From contig LZME01000062.1 of the NCBI GenBank assembly GCA_001673575.1, forward strand, positions 1-64,000: 64,000 bases of DNA, read 5' to 3'. The notes under the pieces were generated by a model. The model was not told the origin of the DNA. It ran no database searches and saw only the letters and a list, made by a program, of their open reading frames with translations. This DNA comes from Mycolicibacter heraklionensis. GTDB taxonomy: Bacteria; Actinomycetota; Actinomycetes; Mycobacteriales; Mycobacteriaceae. This document shows, piece by piece, positions 32,536-41,560 of this stretch; the stretch's first letter is position 1, and each line of letters begins with the position of its first letter. The translations under genes and the position numbers were made by a program.

Positions 32536-33018
32536 ATGCTTGACACCATCGATGGCCTGCCGGCACATCCACTGCTCGCACACCTGGTAGCGGTCTTAGT
32601 ACCCGCGACTGCCCTACTGGCCATAGTTGCCGTGCTCTGGCCTGCCGCACGCCGGCGTGTCAGTGGCGCCGCGTCGTTCGTCGCGGTGGGCACGCTGGTG
32701 GCGATCCCGCTGACCACAACGGCCGGCAGTTGGCTCCAACAACGGGTGATGGGAGGTGAAATCCTCCATCGCCACGCCGCATTGGGCGCTCAGCTCGTCC
32801 TGTGGTCCGCGCTGCTTGCCGTCGCCATGATCGTGTGGTGGGCGCTGCATACCCCACTGTTTGCCGATGAGGTGGGAGCGCTGCCACCGGCGATCCGTCG
32901 CATCGGCGTCACCGCCACCGGGGCAGGCACCCTGATATTCGCGGCTGTGTCGACGTGGCTGGTCATCCGCATCGGCCACACCGGCGCCCAGTCGCTGTGG
33001 GGCGGAATGGACTGCTGA
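32536..33018 (+). CDS. DUF2231 four-helix membrane protein
   Basis: A 160-residue membrane protein opening IDGLPAHPLLAHLVAVLVP, the DUF2231 signature, with four hydrophobic helices. Conserved-looking histidines are in LPAHPLLAHL, ILHRHAALG and IGHTGAQSLW, suggesting a metal- or haem-binding membrane protein. GGGAG precedes the ATG; the gene is 24 nt after the Met/His-rich gene. Third and last member of the operon. The role is inferred from context only. Confidence 0.75.
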   Translation: MLDTIDGLPAHPLLAHLVAVLVPATALLAIVAVLWPAARRRVSGAASFVAVGTLVAIPLTTTAGSWLQQRVMGGEILHRHAALGAQLVLWSALLAVAMIVWWALHTPLFADEVGALPPAIRRIGVTATGAGTLIFAAVSTWLVIRIGHTGAQSLWGGMDC

Positions 33019-33024
33019 CCGCAG

Positions 33025-33107
33025 CGCCCGGCTCCGCCGCGCTTGCGATCACCTGCGCCCATGTTGGTGATCCGCTTCGCCCGGCTCCGCCGCGCTTGCG
33101 ATCACCA
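33025..33107. repeat. 29-bp direct repeat with three alternative hairpin arms
   Basis: CGCCCGGCTCCGCCGCGCTT plus GCGATCACC occurs at 33025-33053 and again at 33078-33106. Between them lies GGTGATC (33066-33072), complementary to the GATCACC at the end of each copy (33047-33053 and 33100-33106). Two mutually exclusive hairpins are thus possible. The element sits between convergent operons and covers the nitroreductase stop, so a two-way terminator is plausible. Confidence 0.6.
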
Positions 33108-33749
33108 AGTGTCGAAGTGCGCGACCTGCTCGGCCGGCAGCCGTTTGGCCGGCTTGAAGTCGGTGCCCCTGGTGTAGGCGATCGGAAACAGCCCGCCCTG
33201 GCTGTACTCGTCGTACGGGATGCCGAGCACCTCGGCGGCCTGCTGCTCGCCGTCGCCCAGCAGGTGCAGCGTCGTCCAGCAGGAACCCAGCCCGCGGTTG
33301 CGCAACGCCAGGCAGTAACTCCACGCAGCCGGGAACAGTGACGCCCAGAACGATGCGCCGAACCCCAGCGAGCCGGTCTCGGGCTTGCCTTCCAGGCACG
33401 GGATCATCAGCACCGGCACGTCCTGCAGGTTCTCGGCCAGATATCGGGCTGAGCCGCTGACGAACTGCATCCGCTCGCTGCGCACGTCGCCCTCGCCGTA
33501 GTCCGGCCGCATCCGGTTCAGATACGGCATGGCGTTCGCGCGGTAGATGTCGGCGAGCGCCTGCTTCTTGACCGGGTCGGTGACGAACATCCACTGCCAG
33601 CCCTGAGCATTGGAACCGGTGGGTGCCTGCAGGGCGATCTCAAGACACTCCATCAGCACCTCGCGGGGAACCGGCTTGTCGAGATCGAGGCGTTTGCGGA
33701 CCGATCGCGTGGTGGTCAGGACTTCGTCGGCGGACAAGTTGAGGTTCAT
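33102..33749 (-). CDS. Nitroreductase family flavoprotein
   Basis: A 215-residue FMN nitroreductase-fold protein: TTRSVRKRLDLDKPVPREVLMECLEIALQAPTGSNAQGW (FMN-binding start), SARYLAENLQDVPVLMIPC and LGIPYDEYSQGGLFPIAYTRG. Similar to Rv3368c. It follows dnaE2 on the same strand, separated by the 56-bp tandem repeat. Substrate unknown. Confidence 0.9.
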   Translation of the reverse strand: MNLNLSADEVLTTTRSVRKRLDLDKPVPREVLMECLEIALQAPTGSNAQGWQWMFVTDPVKKQALADIYRANAMPYLNRMRPDYGEGDVRSERMQFVSGSARYLAENLQDVPVLMIPCLEGKPETGSLGFGASFWASLFPAAWSYCLALRNRGLGSCWTTLHLLGDGEQQAAEVLGIPYDEYSQGGLFPIAYTRGTDFKPAKRLPAEQVAHFDTW

Positions 33750-33765
33750 GGGTGGAGGTTACCGT

Positions 33766-33882
33766 CGGGCTTGCTGCGGCGGTCCAGCTTCGGCTCTCCT
33801 GCGTCGAACCTCGCTGACCGCCGGGCTTGCTGCGGCGGTCCAGCTTCGGCTCTCCTGCGTCGAACCTCGCTGACCGCCGGGC
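33766..33882. repeat. 56-bp tandem repeat, 2.1 copies (MIRU/VNTR-like)
   Basis: Units at 33766-33821 and 33822-33877 are identical over 56 bp, beginning CGGGCTTGCTGCGGCGG, and a third copy starts with CGGGC at 33878. It fills most of the 134-bp gap between the dnaE2 stop and the nitroreductase start. Size, tandem nature and placement between co-directional genes resemble mycobacterial interspersed repetitive units. Confidence 0.85.
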
Positions 33883-33883
33883 A

Positions 33884-36800
33884 CTACCGGAAATCCCGAG
33901 AGCGCGAACTCACAGTCAACTCAAGGGACCCCAGCCGATCGGCCAGCACGGTGACCGCCCCACTGGCGTTCTGCACCCGCCCGCGGATCAGTAGTGCCGT
34001 CGCGGTCTGCGCCAGCCGTCTATGCCGCTTCCACACCCCCGGCGTACACAGCACGTTGACCATCCCGGTCTCGTCTTCGAGGTTGACGAACGTGACCCCG
34101 CGCGCGGTCGACGGCCGCTGCCGATGCGTCACCGCCCCGGCCACCAGCACCCGGGTGCCGTCGGGAACCGCGGTCAGCCGCGCCGCCGGGACCACCCCGA
34201 GCGCATCGAGATCGGTACGCAGGAACTGAGTCGGGAAGCTGTCGCAGGACACCCCGGTGGCCCATACGTCGGCAGCCGACAACTCGATCTCACTCATCCC
34301 GGGCAGCACCGGAGTATGCGTCGCCACCCCCACCCCGGGCAGCCGGTCCGGCCGCTGCCCCGCCGCAGCCCCGGCCGTCCACAGCGCCTCCCGGCGTGAC
34401 ACCCCGAAACCGGCAAACGCGCCGGCGGTTGCCAGCGCCTCAGTCTGGGGAACTGAAAGCTGCACCCGCGCAGTCAGATCCAGCATTGAAGTAAATGGAC
34501 CGTGGGCCTCACGGTCGGCCACCAGCCGGTCGGCGAGTTCGGTACCGATGCCACGGACAGTACCCAGCCCGAGCCGGACCTGCGTGCCGGCTTCGGCCAG
34601 CGTGGCGTGCGCCAGGCTGGCGTTGACGTCCGGGCGGTGCACCACGACCCCGTGCCGGCGGGCGTCGGCGACCAGCGACTGCGGCGAATAGAAGCCCATC
34701 GGCTGAGCCCGCAGCAGCGCAGCGCAGAACGCCGCCGGGTAGTGCAGCTTGAACCAGGCCGAGTAGAACACCAGCGACGCGAAGCTCATCGCGTGACTCT
34801 CCGGAAATCCGTAGTTGGCAAAGGCTTCCAGCTTCTCGTAGATACGGTCGGCCACCTCGCCGGTGATGCCGTGACACTCGGCCATGCCGGAGTAGAACCG
34901 GTCACGCAACCGGCGCATCCGCTCCGGTGATCGTTTGGAGCCCATCGCGCGGCGCAGCTGGTCGGCTTCGCCCGCGGTGAATCCGGCGCAGTCCACCGCC
35001 AGCGTCATCAGCTGTTCTTGAAACAGTGGAATTCCCAAGGTTTTCTCCAGCGCCCGCGCCATGCACGGATGCTCATAGGTCACCGGGTCGATACCGTTGC
35101 GGCGGCGGATGTAGGGATGCACCGATCCGCCCTGGATCGGCCCGGGGCGGATCAACGCCACCTCCACCACCAGGTCGTAAAACACCCGTGGGCGCAGCCG
35201 TGGCAGGGTGGCCATCTGCGCGCGCGACTCCACCTGGAACACCCCGACCGTGTCGGCGCGCGCGAGCATCTCGTACACCGCCGGCTCGGACAGATCGATC
35301 GTGGCTAAATCCACTTCGACGCCGCAATGCTGCGCCACCAGGTCGATCGCGTAATGCAATGCCGACAGCATCCCCAGCCCCAGCAGGTCGAACTTCACCA
35401 AACCTATTGCTGCGCAATCGTCTTTGTCCCACTGCAGCACGCTTCGCCCGGGCATCCGGGCCCATTCCACCGGGCACACGTCGGCGATCGGGCGGTCACA
35501 GATCACCATGCCGCCGGAGTGGATGCCCAGATGCCGTGGCAGGTCGGCGACCTGGTCGGCCAGCTCGATCACCTGTTCGGGGATGCCGTGAAGATCGGAG
35601 TCCTCACGGCCGGGGCGGCCCCACCGGCTCAGCTGCTTGCTCCAGGCGTCCTGTTGCCCCGGTGAATAGCCCAGCGCACGGGCCATGTCCCGCACGGCAC
35701 TGCGGCCCCGGTAGGTGATGACGTTGGCCACCTGGGCGGCGTGGTCTCGGCCGTACTTGTCGTAGACGTACTGGATCACCTTTTCGCGCTCATCCGATTC
35801 GATGTCGATGTCGATGTCGGGCGGGCCATCGCGGGCCGGCGACAGAAAGCGCTCGAACAGCAGCCCGTTGGCCACCGGGTCCACCGCGGTGATACCGAGG
35901 GCGTAGCAGACCGCGGAGTTGGCCGCCGATCCCCTGCCCTGGCACAAGATGTCGCTGCGCCGGCAGAACTGGGTGATGTCGTGCACCACCAGGAAATATC
36001 CGGGAAAACCCAGTTGGGCAATGACTTCCAGCTCGCGTTCAATCTGGGCGTACGCGGCGGGCATGCGGTCGGGCGGGCCGTAGCGCCCGACCGCGCCGGC
36101 CAGGGTCAGCTGTCGCAGCCAGCTGTCCTCGGTGTGACCGTCTGGGACGGTAAACGGCGGCAGCCGCGGGGCGATCAGCGTCAACGGAAAAGCACACCGC
36201 TCACCGAGTTCGGCCGCCGCCGGCACCGCCGCCGGATGCGCCGCGAACAGCCGGGCCATCTCCGCGCCCGAGCGCAGATGCGAGCCGCCCAGCGGAGCCA
36301 GCCGGCCGGCGGCGGCATCCAGTGACTGGCGGGCCCGCACCGCGCCCAGCGCCATCGCCAGCCGGCCCCGATCCGGCCGGGCGAAATGCGCGCCGGTGGT
36401 GGCCACCAGCCCCACCCCGAACCGGGGCGCCAGGCCGGCCAGCGCCGCATTGCGTTCGTCGTCGTATGGATCGGAGTGCCGGGTCAGCTCCACGCTGACC
36501 CGCGCGGCCCCGAACCGGTCCACCAGATCGGCCAGCGCCGCAGCAGCCGCATCCGGGCCACCGGTGGCCAGCGCCTGGCGAACGTGGCCCTTACGGCAGC
36601 CGGTCAGGATGTGCCAGTGCCCGCCCGCCGCCTCGGTCAGCGCATCCAGATCGAAACGCGGCCTGCCCTTCTCGCCGGCCAGGTGCGCGGCGGCGATCTG
36701 CCGCGACAACCGCCGATAACCCTCCGGCCCGCGGGCCAATACCAGCAGGTGCGGACCGGGCGGGTCCGGGGCATCGGTGCGCGCCACCCTCCCCAGCGAC

Positions 36801-37168
36801 AACTCGGCGCCGAACACGGTGGCCATATCCAGCTCGGCCGCCGCCTCGGCGAACCGCACCACCCCATACAAACCGTCGTGATCGGTCAGCGCGATCGCCC
36901 GCAGGCCCAACCGGGCAGCCTCGGCGACCAGCTCCTGCGGGCTGCTGGCCCCGTCCAGAAAGCTGTACGCCGAGTGCGCGTGCAACTCGGCATAAGGCGG
37001 GGAAGACAGGGAAGACGCCGTTTGCCCAGCCGGCCGCAGCGGCTCGACCTGCGGGACCGGCGGGCCGTGATCCGCCGACACACCGGCCGCAGCACCGGTG
37101 TGACGAGGCTTACCATCGAGAACACGTTCCATTTCCGCCCAGCTCGGCGGCCCATTACCCCAGCCCAC
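33884..37168 (-). CDS. dnaE2: Error-prone DNA polymerase III alpha subunit DnaE2
   Basis: About 1094 residues: PHP domain (YAELHAHSAYSFLDGASSPQEL), catalytic palm with PDIDIDIES acidic residues, finger region, tandem HhH and an OB-fold C-terminus. It is the translesion polymerase of the mycobacterial mutasome with ImuA' and ImuB, causing damage-induced mutagenesis. An ATG at 37187-37189 is possible, but it falls inside the LexA box. GTG 37168 (VGWGNGPPSWAEMERVL) aligns with the M. tuberculosis start and has GGAGG just upstream, so it is preferred. Confidence 0.93.
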   Translation of the reverse strand: MGWGNGPPSWAEMERVLDGKPRHTGAAAGVSADHGPPVPQVEPLRPAGQTASSLSSPPYAELHAHSAYSFLDGASSPQELVAEAARLGLRAIALTDHDGLYGVVRFAEAAAELDMATVFGAELSLGRVARTDAPDPPGPHLLVLARGPEGYRRLSRQIAAAHLAGEKGRPRFDLDALTEAAGGHWHILTGCRKGHVRQALATGGPDAAAAALADLVDRFGAARVSVELTRHSDPYDDERNAALAGLAPRFGVGLVATTGAHFARPDRGRLAMALGAVRARQSLDAAAGRLAPLGGSHLRSGAEMARLFAAHPAAVPAAAELGERCAFPLTLIAPRLPPFTVPDGHTEDSWLRQLTLAGAVGRYGPPDRMPAAYAQIERELEVIAQLGFPGYFLVVHDITQFCRRSDILCQGRGSAANSAVCYALGITAVDPVANGLLFERFLSPARDGPPDIDIDIESDEREKVIQYVYDKYGRDHAAQVANVITYRGRSAVRDMARALGYSPGQQDAWSKQLSRWGRPGREDSDLHGIPEQVIELADQVADLPRHLGIHSGGMVICDRPIADVCPVEWARMPGRSVLQWDKDDCAAIGLVKFDLLGLGMLSALHYAIDLVAQHCGVEVDLATIDLSEPAVYEMLARADTVGVFQVESRAQMATLPRLRPRVFYDLVVEVALIRPGPIQGGSVHPYIRRRNGIDPVTYEHPCMARALEKTLGIPLFQEQLMTLAVDCAGFTAGEADQLRRAMGSKRSPERMRRLRDRFYSGMAECHGITGEVADRIYEKLEAFANYGFPESHAMSFASLVFYSAWFKLHYPAAFCAALLRAQPMGFYSPQSLVADARRHGVVVHRPDVNASLAHATLAEAGTQVRLGLGTVRGIGTELADRLVADREAHGPFTSMLDLTARVQLSVPQTEALATAGAFAGFGVSRREALWTAGAAAGQRPDRLPGVGVATHTPVLPGMSEIELSAADVWATGVSCDSFPTQFLRTDLDALGVVPAARLTAVPDGTRVLVAGAVTHRQRPSTARGVTFVNLEDETGMVNVLCTPGVWKRHRRLAQTATALLIRGRVQNASGAVTVLADRLGSLELTVSSRSRDFR

Positions 37169-37181
37169 GCCCTCCAGGATA

Positions 37182-37197
37182 TCGAACATATGTACGA
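37182..37197 (-). promoter_or_regulatory. LexA (SOS) box of dnaE2
   Basis: TCGAACATATGTACGA matches the mycobacterial SOS consensus TCGAAC-N4-GTTCGA at 11 of 12 defined positions. It lies 14-29 bp upstream of the preferred dnaE2 start and 84 bp upstream of mmpS on the other strand. Confidence 0.85.
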
Positions 37198-37281
37198 ATC
37201 AATCTGGGATGGGTGTGAAAAAGAACTTTGATGCACTAATCTGTGTCAGTTCCGGCACGATGCGAAAGGGCCACTGCTTTC

Positions 37282-37713
37282 ATGTTCGGCGCTCTCAGAC
37301 GCGCGTGGTTACCCCTGCTCATCGTCATAGTCGTCGCGGTAGGGGGGTTCACCGTGCAACGAGTCCGCGGCTTCTTCGGAGCCGACGACAGCGGCTCGGG
37401 GTCTATCCCCTTCGAGGACACCAAGCCGTTCCACCCCAAGGTCGTGGTCTACGACATCTTCAGCCCGGACGGCACCTACGCCGACATCAACTACCTGGAC
37501 CTCGACGCCACGCCGCAGCGGATCGACGGCGCCAGCCTGCCGTGGTCGCTGACCCTGTCGACCACCAACCCGGCGGTGAGCCCCAACATCGTCGCCCAGG
37601 GTGACGGCGCCACCATCGGCTGCCGCGTCACCATCGACGGCGTCATCAAAGAAGAAAGAATCGCCACCGGCCCCGTGAGCGCCCAGACCTTCTGCATTGT
37701 GAAATCCGCATGA
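37282..37713 (+). CDS. MmpS-family accessory membrane protein
   Basis: A 143-residue protein with one N-terminal TM helix ([17 protein letters not shown]) and an extracytoplasmic beta-sandwich ([36 protein letters not shown]). MmpS proteins assist MmpL transporters, for example in siderophore export. ATG 37282 (MFGALRRAW) is chosen on homology. Its stop overlaps the mmpL start by 4 nt (ATGA). Divergent from dnaE2. Confidence 0.88.
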   Translation: MFGALRRAWLPLLIVIVVAVGGFTVQRVRGFFGADDSGSGSIPFEDTKPFHPKVVVYDIFSPDGTYADINYLDLDATPQRIDGASLPWSLTLSTTNPAVSPNIVAQGDGATIGCRVTIDGVIKEERIATGPVSAQTFCIVKSA

Positions 37714-40610
37714 GCAAGCACACCAGCGACGACACCCCGACCGACACCCTGCCGGCCACGCAGCCGCCGCCCAAGCGCGGCGGTATCCCGGCGTGGATTC
37801 GCCAGCTCGCGGTGCCCATCATCTTGGGCTGGTTGGCGATCACCGTACTGGTGAACGTCGTCGTACCGCAGCTCGACGACGTCGGGAAGATGCGCGCGGT
37901 GTCGATGGCCCCACGCGACGCTCCGTCGATGATCGCGATGATGCGCATCGGCAAGGTGTTCGACGAATTCAAATCGGACAGCTCGGCGATGGTGGTCCTC
38001 GAAGGCGACCAGCCGCTCGGCGACGACGCGCACAAGTATTACGACCAACTGGTCGCCAAGATGGAGGCCGACCACACCCACGTCGAGCACATCCAGGACT
38101 TCTGGAGCGACCCGCTGACCGCGGCGGGATCGCAGAGCCCGGACGGCAAGGCCGCGTATGTTCAGGTCTACCTGGCCGGCAACATGGGCGAGACCCTGGC
38201 CAACGAATCGGTCGAGGCCGTCCAGCAGATCATCGCCGACACCCCGGCGCCCGAGGGGGTGCACGCCTACGTCACCGGTGGGGCCGCCCTCAACGCCGAT
38301 CAGCACATCGCCGGCGACAAAAGCCTGAAGATCATCACCGCGCTGACCTTCGTGGTGATCATCACGATGCTGCTGTCCATCTACCGCTCCATCGGCACCG
38401 TGCTGTTGGTGCTGGGCATGGTGGTCTTCGAGCTGAGCGCTGCCCGCGGCGTGGTGGCCGTGTTGGCCTACTACAACATCATCGGCCTGTCGACGTTCGC
38501 GGTGAACCTGCTGGTGACACTCGCGATCGCCGCCTCGACGGACTACGCGATCTTCCTGCTGGGCCGCTATCAAGAGGCCCGAGCGCTCGGCGAGGACAAA
38601 GAATCGGCCTTCCACACCATGTATCACGGCACCGCGCACGTGATCTTGGGATCGGGTCTGACCATCGCCGGTGCGACCTTCTGTCTGCACTTCACCCGAC
38701 TGCCCTACTTCCAGTCGCTGGGCGTTCCCCTGGCGATCGGCATGGTGGTCGTGGTTCTCGCGGCGCTCACCTTCGGTTCCGCGGTCGTTGCGGTGGCCAG
38801 CCGCTTCGGCATGCTGGAGCCCAAGCGGGCGATGCGAATCCGCACCTGGCGGCGGATCGGCGCGATGATCGTGCGCTGGCCGGGGCCGGTGCTGGTAGCC
38901 ACCACGGCGGTCTGCCTGATCGGCCTGCTCACGCTGCCCGGGTACAAGACCAACTACAACGACCGGCAGTACCTGCCGGACTACGTGCCGGCCAACATCG
39001 GCTACGCCGCCGCCGACCGGCACTTCTCCCAGGCCCGGATGAGTCCGGAACTGCTGATGATCGAGACCGACCACGACCTGCGCAACCCGGCCGACTTCCT
39101 GGTGATCAACCGGATCGCCAAGCGGGTGTTCGAGGTGCCGGGCATCGGGCGGGTGCAGACCATCACCCGGCCGCTGGGCACGCCGATCGAACACACCACG
39201 ATCCCGTTCGCCATCAGCATGCAGGGCACCACCCAGCAGCTGAACATGAAGTACCAGCTCGACAGCATGAAGAACATGCTCAAGATGGGCGACGACATGG
39301 CGGTCTCTGTCCAGAGCATGAAGGACATGCTCGAGGTCACCCGCGCGATGTCCGAGACGACCCACAGCATGGACCTCAAGATGCACCACATGCTCGACGA
39401 CATCCAGCGGATGCGCGACTCGATCGCGGACTTCGACGACATGTGGCGTCCGATGCGCAGCTACTTCTACTGGGAGCCGCACTGCTTCGACATCCCGATC
39501 TGCTGGTCGATCCGGTCGATCTTCGACGTGATGGACGGCCTCGACCAGATGACCGAGGACTTCGAAAAGGTGCTGCCCGACATCGACAACCTCGACCGGC
39601 TGATCCCCCGGATGCTCGAGATCATGCCGCCGATGATCGAGACGATGGAAAACATGCGGACCACCCAGCTGAAGATGCAGTCCACCATGGAGGGCCTGCA
39701 GCTTCAGATGGAGAAGATGATGGAAGGCCAGAACGCCATGGGCAAGGCGTTCGACGAGTCCAAGAACGACGACTCGTTCTACCTGCCGCCCGAGGCGTTC
39801 GACAACCCCGACTTCAAGCGCGGCATGAAGATGTTCCTGTCCCCCGACGGGCACGCGGTGCGGTTCATCATCAGCCATGAGGGCGACCCGATGTCCCCGG
39901 AGGGTGTCAGCCACATCGCGCCGATCAAGCACGCCGTGCACGAGGCGCTCAAGGGCACCCCACTGGAGGGCTCCAAGGTCTATCTCGGTGGCACCGCGGC
40001 CATGTTCAAGGACATGAAGGACGGGTCGGCCTACGACCTGATCATCGCCGGTATCGCCTCGCTGTGCCTGATCTTCATCATCATGCTGCTGATCACCCGG
40101 GCCGTGGTGGCCTCGGCGGTGATCGTCGGCACGGTGCTGCTCTCGCTGGGCACGAGTTTCGGTATCTCGGTGCTGATCTGGCAGCACATCATCGGCCTGG
40201 ACCTGCACTGGATGGTGCTGGCGATGTCGGTGATCATCCTGTTGGCGGTCGGCTCGGACTACAACCTGCTGCTGGTCTCCCGGATGAAGGAAGAGCTGCA
40301 CGGCGGGCTCAAGACCGGCATCATCCGCGCCATGGGCGGCAGTGGCTCCGTGGTCACCTCGGCGGGCCTGGTGTTCGCGTTCACCATGATGTCGATGCTG
40401 GTCTCCGACCTGCGCGTGATCGGCCAGGTGGGCTCCACCATCGGACTGGGTCTGCTCATCGACACCCTGGTGATCCGCTCGTTCATGACGCCGTCGATCG
40501 CCGCGCTGCTGGGCCGCTGGTTCTGGTGGCCGCAGCGGGTGCCGTTGCGGCCGAGTCCGGTGGCGCAGCAGGCCGTGGCCCGGGCAAGTGAGCCGGTGTC
40601 GGCCGGCTGA
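37710..40610 (+). CDS. MmpL RND transporter (MmpL4/5 type)
   Basis: A 966-residue RND transporter with about 12 TM helices. Motifs include [55 protein letters not shown] (TM4 proton-relay DY pair) and [17 protein letters not shown] (TM10 DY pair). The second extracytoplasmic loop (about 500-690) is a long Met-rich coiled coil, as in MmpL4/5. Pairing with mmpS and similarity suggest a siderophore or lipid exporter; the cargo cannot be told. Confidence 0.9.
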   Translation: MSKHTSDDTPTDTLPATQPPPKRGGIPAWIRQLAVPIILGWLAITVLVNVVVPQLDDVGKMRAVSMAPRDAPSMIAMMRIGKVFDEFKSDSSAMVVLEGDQPLGDDAHKYYDQLVAKMEADHTHVEHIQDFWSDPLTAAGSQSPDGKAAYVQVYLAGNMGETLANESVEAVQQIIADTPAPEGVHAYVTGGAALNADQHIAGDKSLKIITALTFVVIITMLLSIYRSIGTVLLVLGMVVFELSAARGVVAVLAYYNIIGLSTFAVNLLVTLAIAASTDYAIFLLGRYQEARALGEDKESAFHTMYHGTAHVILGSGLTIAGATFCLHFTRLPYFQSLGVPLAIGMVVVVLAALTFGSAVVAVASRFGMLEPKRAMRIRTWRRIGAMIVRWPGPVLVATTAVCLIGLLTLPGYKTNYNDRQYLPDYVPANIGYAAADRHFSQARMSPELLMIETDHDLRNPADFLVINRIAKRVFEVPGIGRVQTITRPLGTPIEHTTIPFAISMQGTTQQLNMKYQLDSMKNMLKMGDDMAVSVQSMKDMLEVTRAMSETTHSMDLKMHHMLDDIQRMRDSIADFDDMWRPMRSYFYWEPHCFDIPICWSIRSIFDVMDGLDQMTEDFEKVLPDIDNLDRLIPRMLEIMPPMIETMENMRTTQLKMQSTMEGLQLQMEKMMEGQNAMGKAFDESKNDDSFYLPPEAFDNPDFKRGMKMFLSPDGHAVRFIISHEGDPMSPEGVSHIAPIKHAVHEALKGTPLEGSKVYLGGTAAMFKDMKDGSAYDLIIAGIASLCLIFIIMLLITRAVVASAVIVGTVLLSLGTSFGISVLIWQHIIGLDLHWMVLAMSVIILLAVGSDYNLLLVSRMKEELHGGLKTGIIRAMGGSGSVVTSAGLVFAFTMMSMLVSDLRVIGQVGSTIGLGLLIDTLVIRSFMTPSIAALLGRWFWWPQRVPLRPSPVAQQAVARASEPVSAG

Positions 40611-40619
40611 CGCTGGCCG

Positions 40620-41483
40620 TTATGACGCCGGGCGGACGACGACCACCGGGGTGTGGGCTGACTGCACCACTGCCTGGCTGACCGAGCCGAGCAGCATGCC
40701 GGTGAAGCCGCCGCGGCCGTGGCTGCCCACCACCACCAGCTGGGCCTCCTGGGATTGGTCGACGAGTTGGTCGGCCGGTCGGTCATCGACCACCACGCGG
40801 CGCACCGTGACGTCGGGGTAGCGCTCCCGCCAGCCCGCCAGTCGTTCGGCCAGGGCCAGTTCGCCTTCAGATGCCATCGCCGCGGTGTCGACGCCGGGGA
40901 AGTCCATCAGTCCGGTGTCGTGCCAGGCATACACCGCGATCAGTTCCACCCCACGCAACGAGGCCTCTTCGAACGCCAGCGCGGTTGCGGCCTCCGACAC
41001 CGGGGATCCGTCGATACCGACAACCACCGGTGCGGTGTCGGGGCGCGAATGGTCTTCGTGGATGACCACGACCGGGCAGTGCGCGTGCCGCACCAGCGAC
41101 GAGCTGACCGAGCCGAGCAGCAGCCGGCGCATCCGCCCGTGCCCGCGCGACCCGACCACCAGGCGGGCGGCTTCGCGACTCATGTCCACCAGCATCGGCA
41201 CCGTGGAGCCCACCACGGTCTCGGCGGTGACCTGCTTCGCGCCGGCCGCCTCGGCGATCTCGACGGCCTCACGCAGGTAGCGTTCGCCCTGGTCACGCTG
41301 CCACTCGGTGTAGCCGGGCGGCATCGGTGTCTCGGGGAACGTCATCACCACCGGGGAAGCCAGCACGTGGACCAGGACGAGCGGCAGGTTGTGCAGCGCG
41401 GCGTCACGCGCCGCCCAGTCGACTGCCGCTACCGACGACGGCGATCCGTCGACACCGACCAGGATTCCGGGAGTGGACGACAT
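40620..41483 (-). CDS. Universal stress protein, two tandem Usp domains
   Basis: A 287-residue protein. Domain 1 (GILVGVDGSPSSVAAVDWAARDA ... VVGSRGHGRMRRLLLGSVSSSLVRHAHCPVVVI) and domain 2 (VVVGIDGSPVSEAATALAFEEA ... VVGSHGRGGFTGMLLGSVSQAVVQSAHTPVVVV) both have the G-2x-G-9x-G(S/T) ATP-binding motif. AAGGAGAG precedes the ATG. Many mycobacterial homologues belong to the dormancy regulon; no DosR box was recognised here. Confidence 0.92.
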   Translation of the reverse strand: MSSTPGILVGVDGSPSSVAAVDWAARDAALHNLPLVLVHVLASPVVMTFPETPMPPGYTEWQRDQGERYLREAVEIAEAAGAKQVTAETVVGSTVPMLVDMSREAARLVVGSRGHGRMRRLLLGSVSSSLVRHAHCPVVVIHEDHSRPDTAPVVVGIDGSPVSEAATALAFEEASLRGVELIAVYAWHDTGLMDFPGVDTAAMASEGELALAERLAGWRERYPDVTVRRVVVDDRPADQLVDQSQEAQLVVVGSHGRGGFTGMLLGSVSQAVVQSAHTPVVVVRPAS

Positions 41484-41560
41484 CGGGGCTCTCCTTGTGC
41501 TCGGGGAACTCTAGACCCCTACCACGCTAATCGGAGCACGGCTGTGGCACCGTGGTGGAC

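Noticed and set aside
37491..40301. Open frame of 936 codons antisense to mmpL
   Set aside because: Its translation is dominated by His/Arg/Asp/Val runs expected from the reverse complement of GC-rich codons; mmpL on the other strand is unambiguous.
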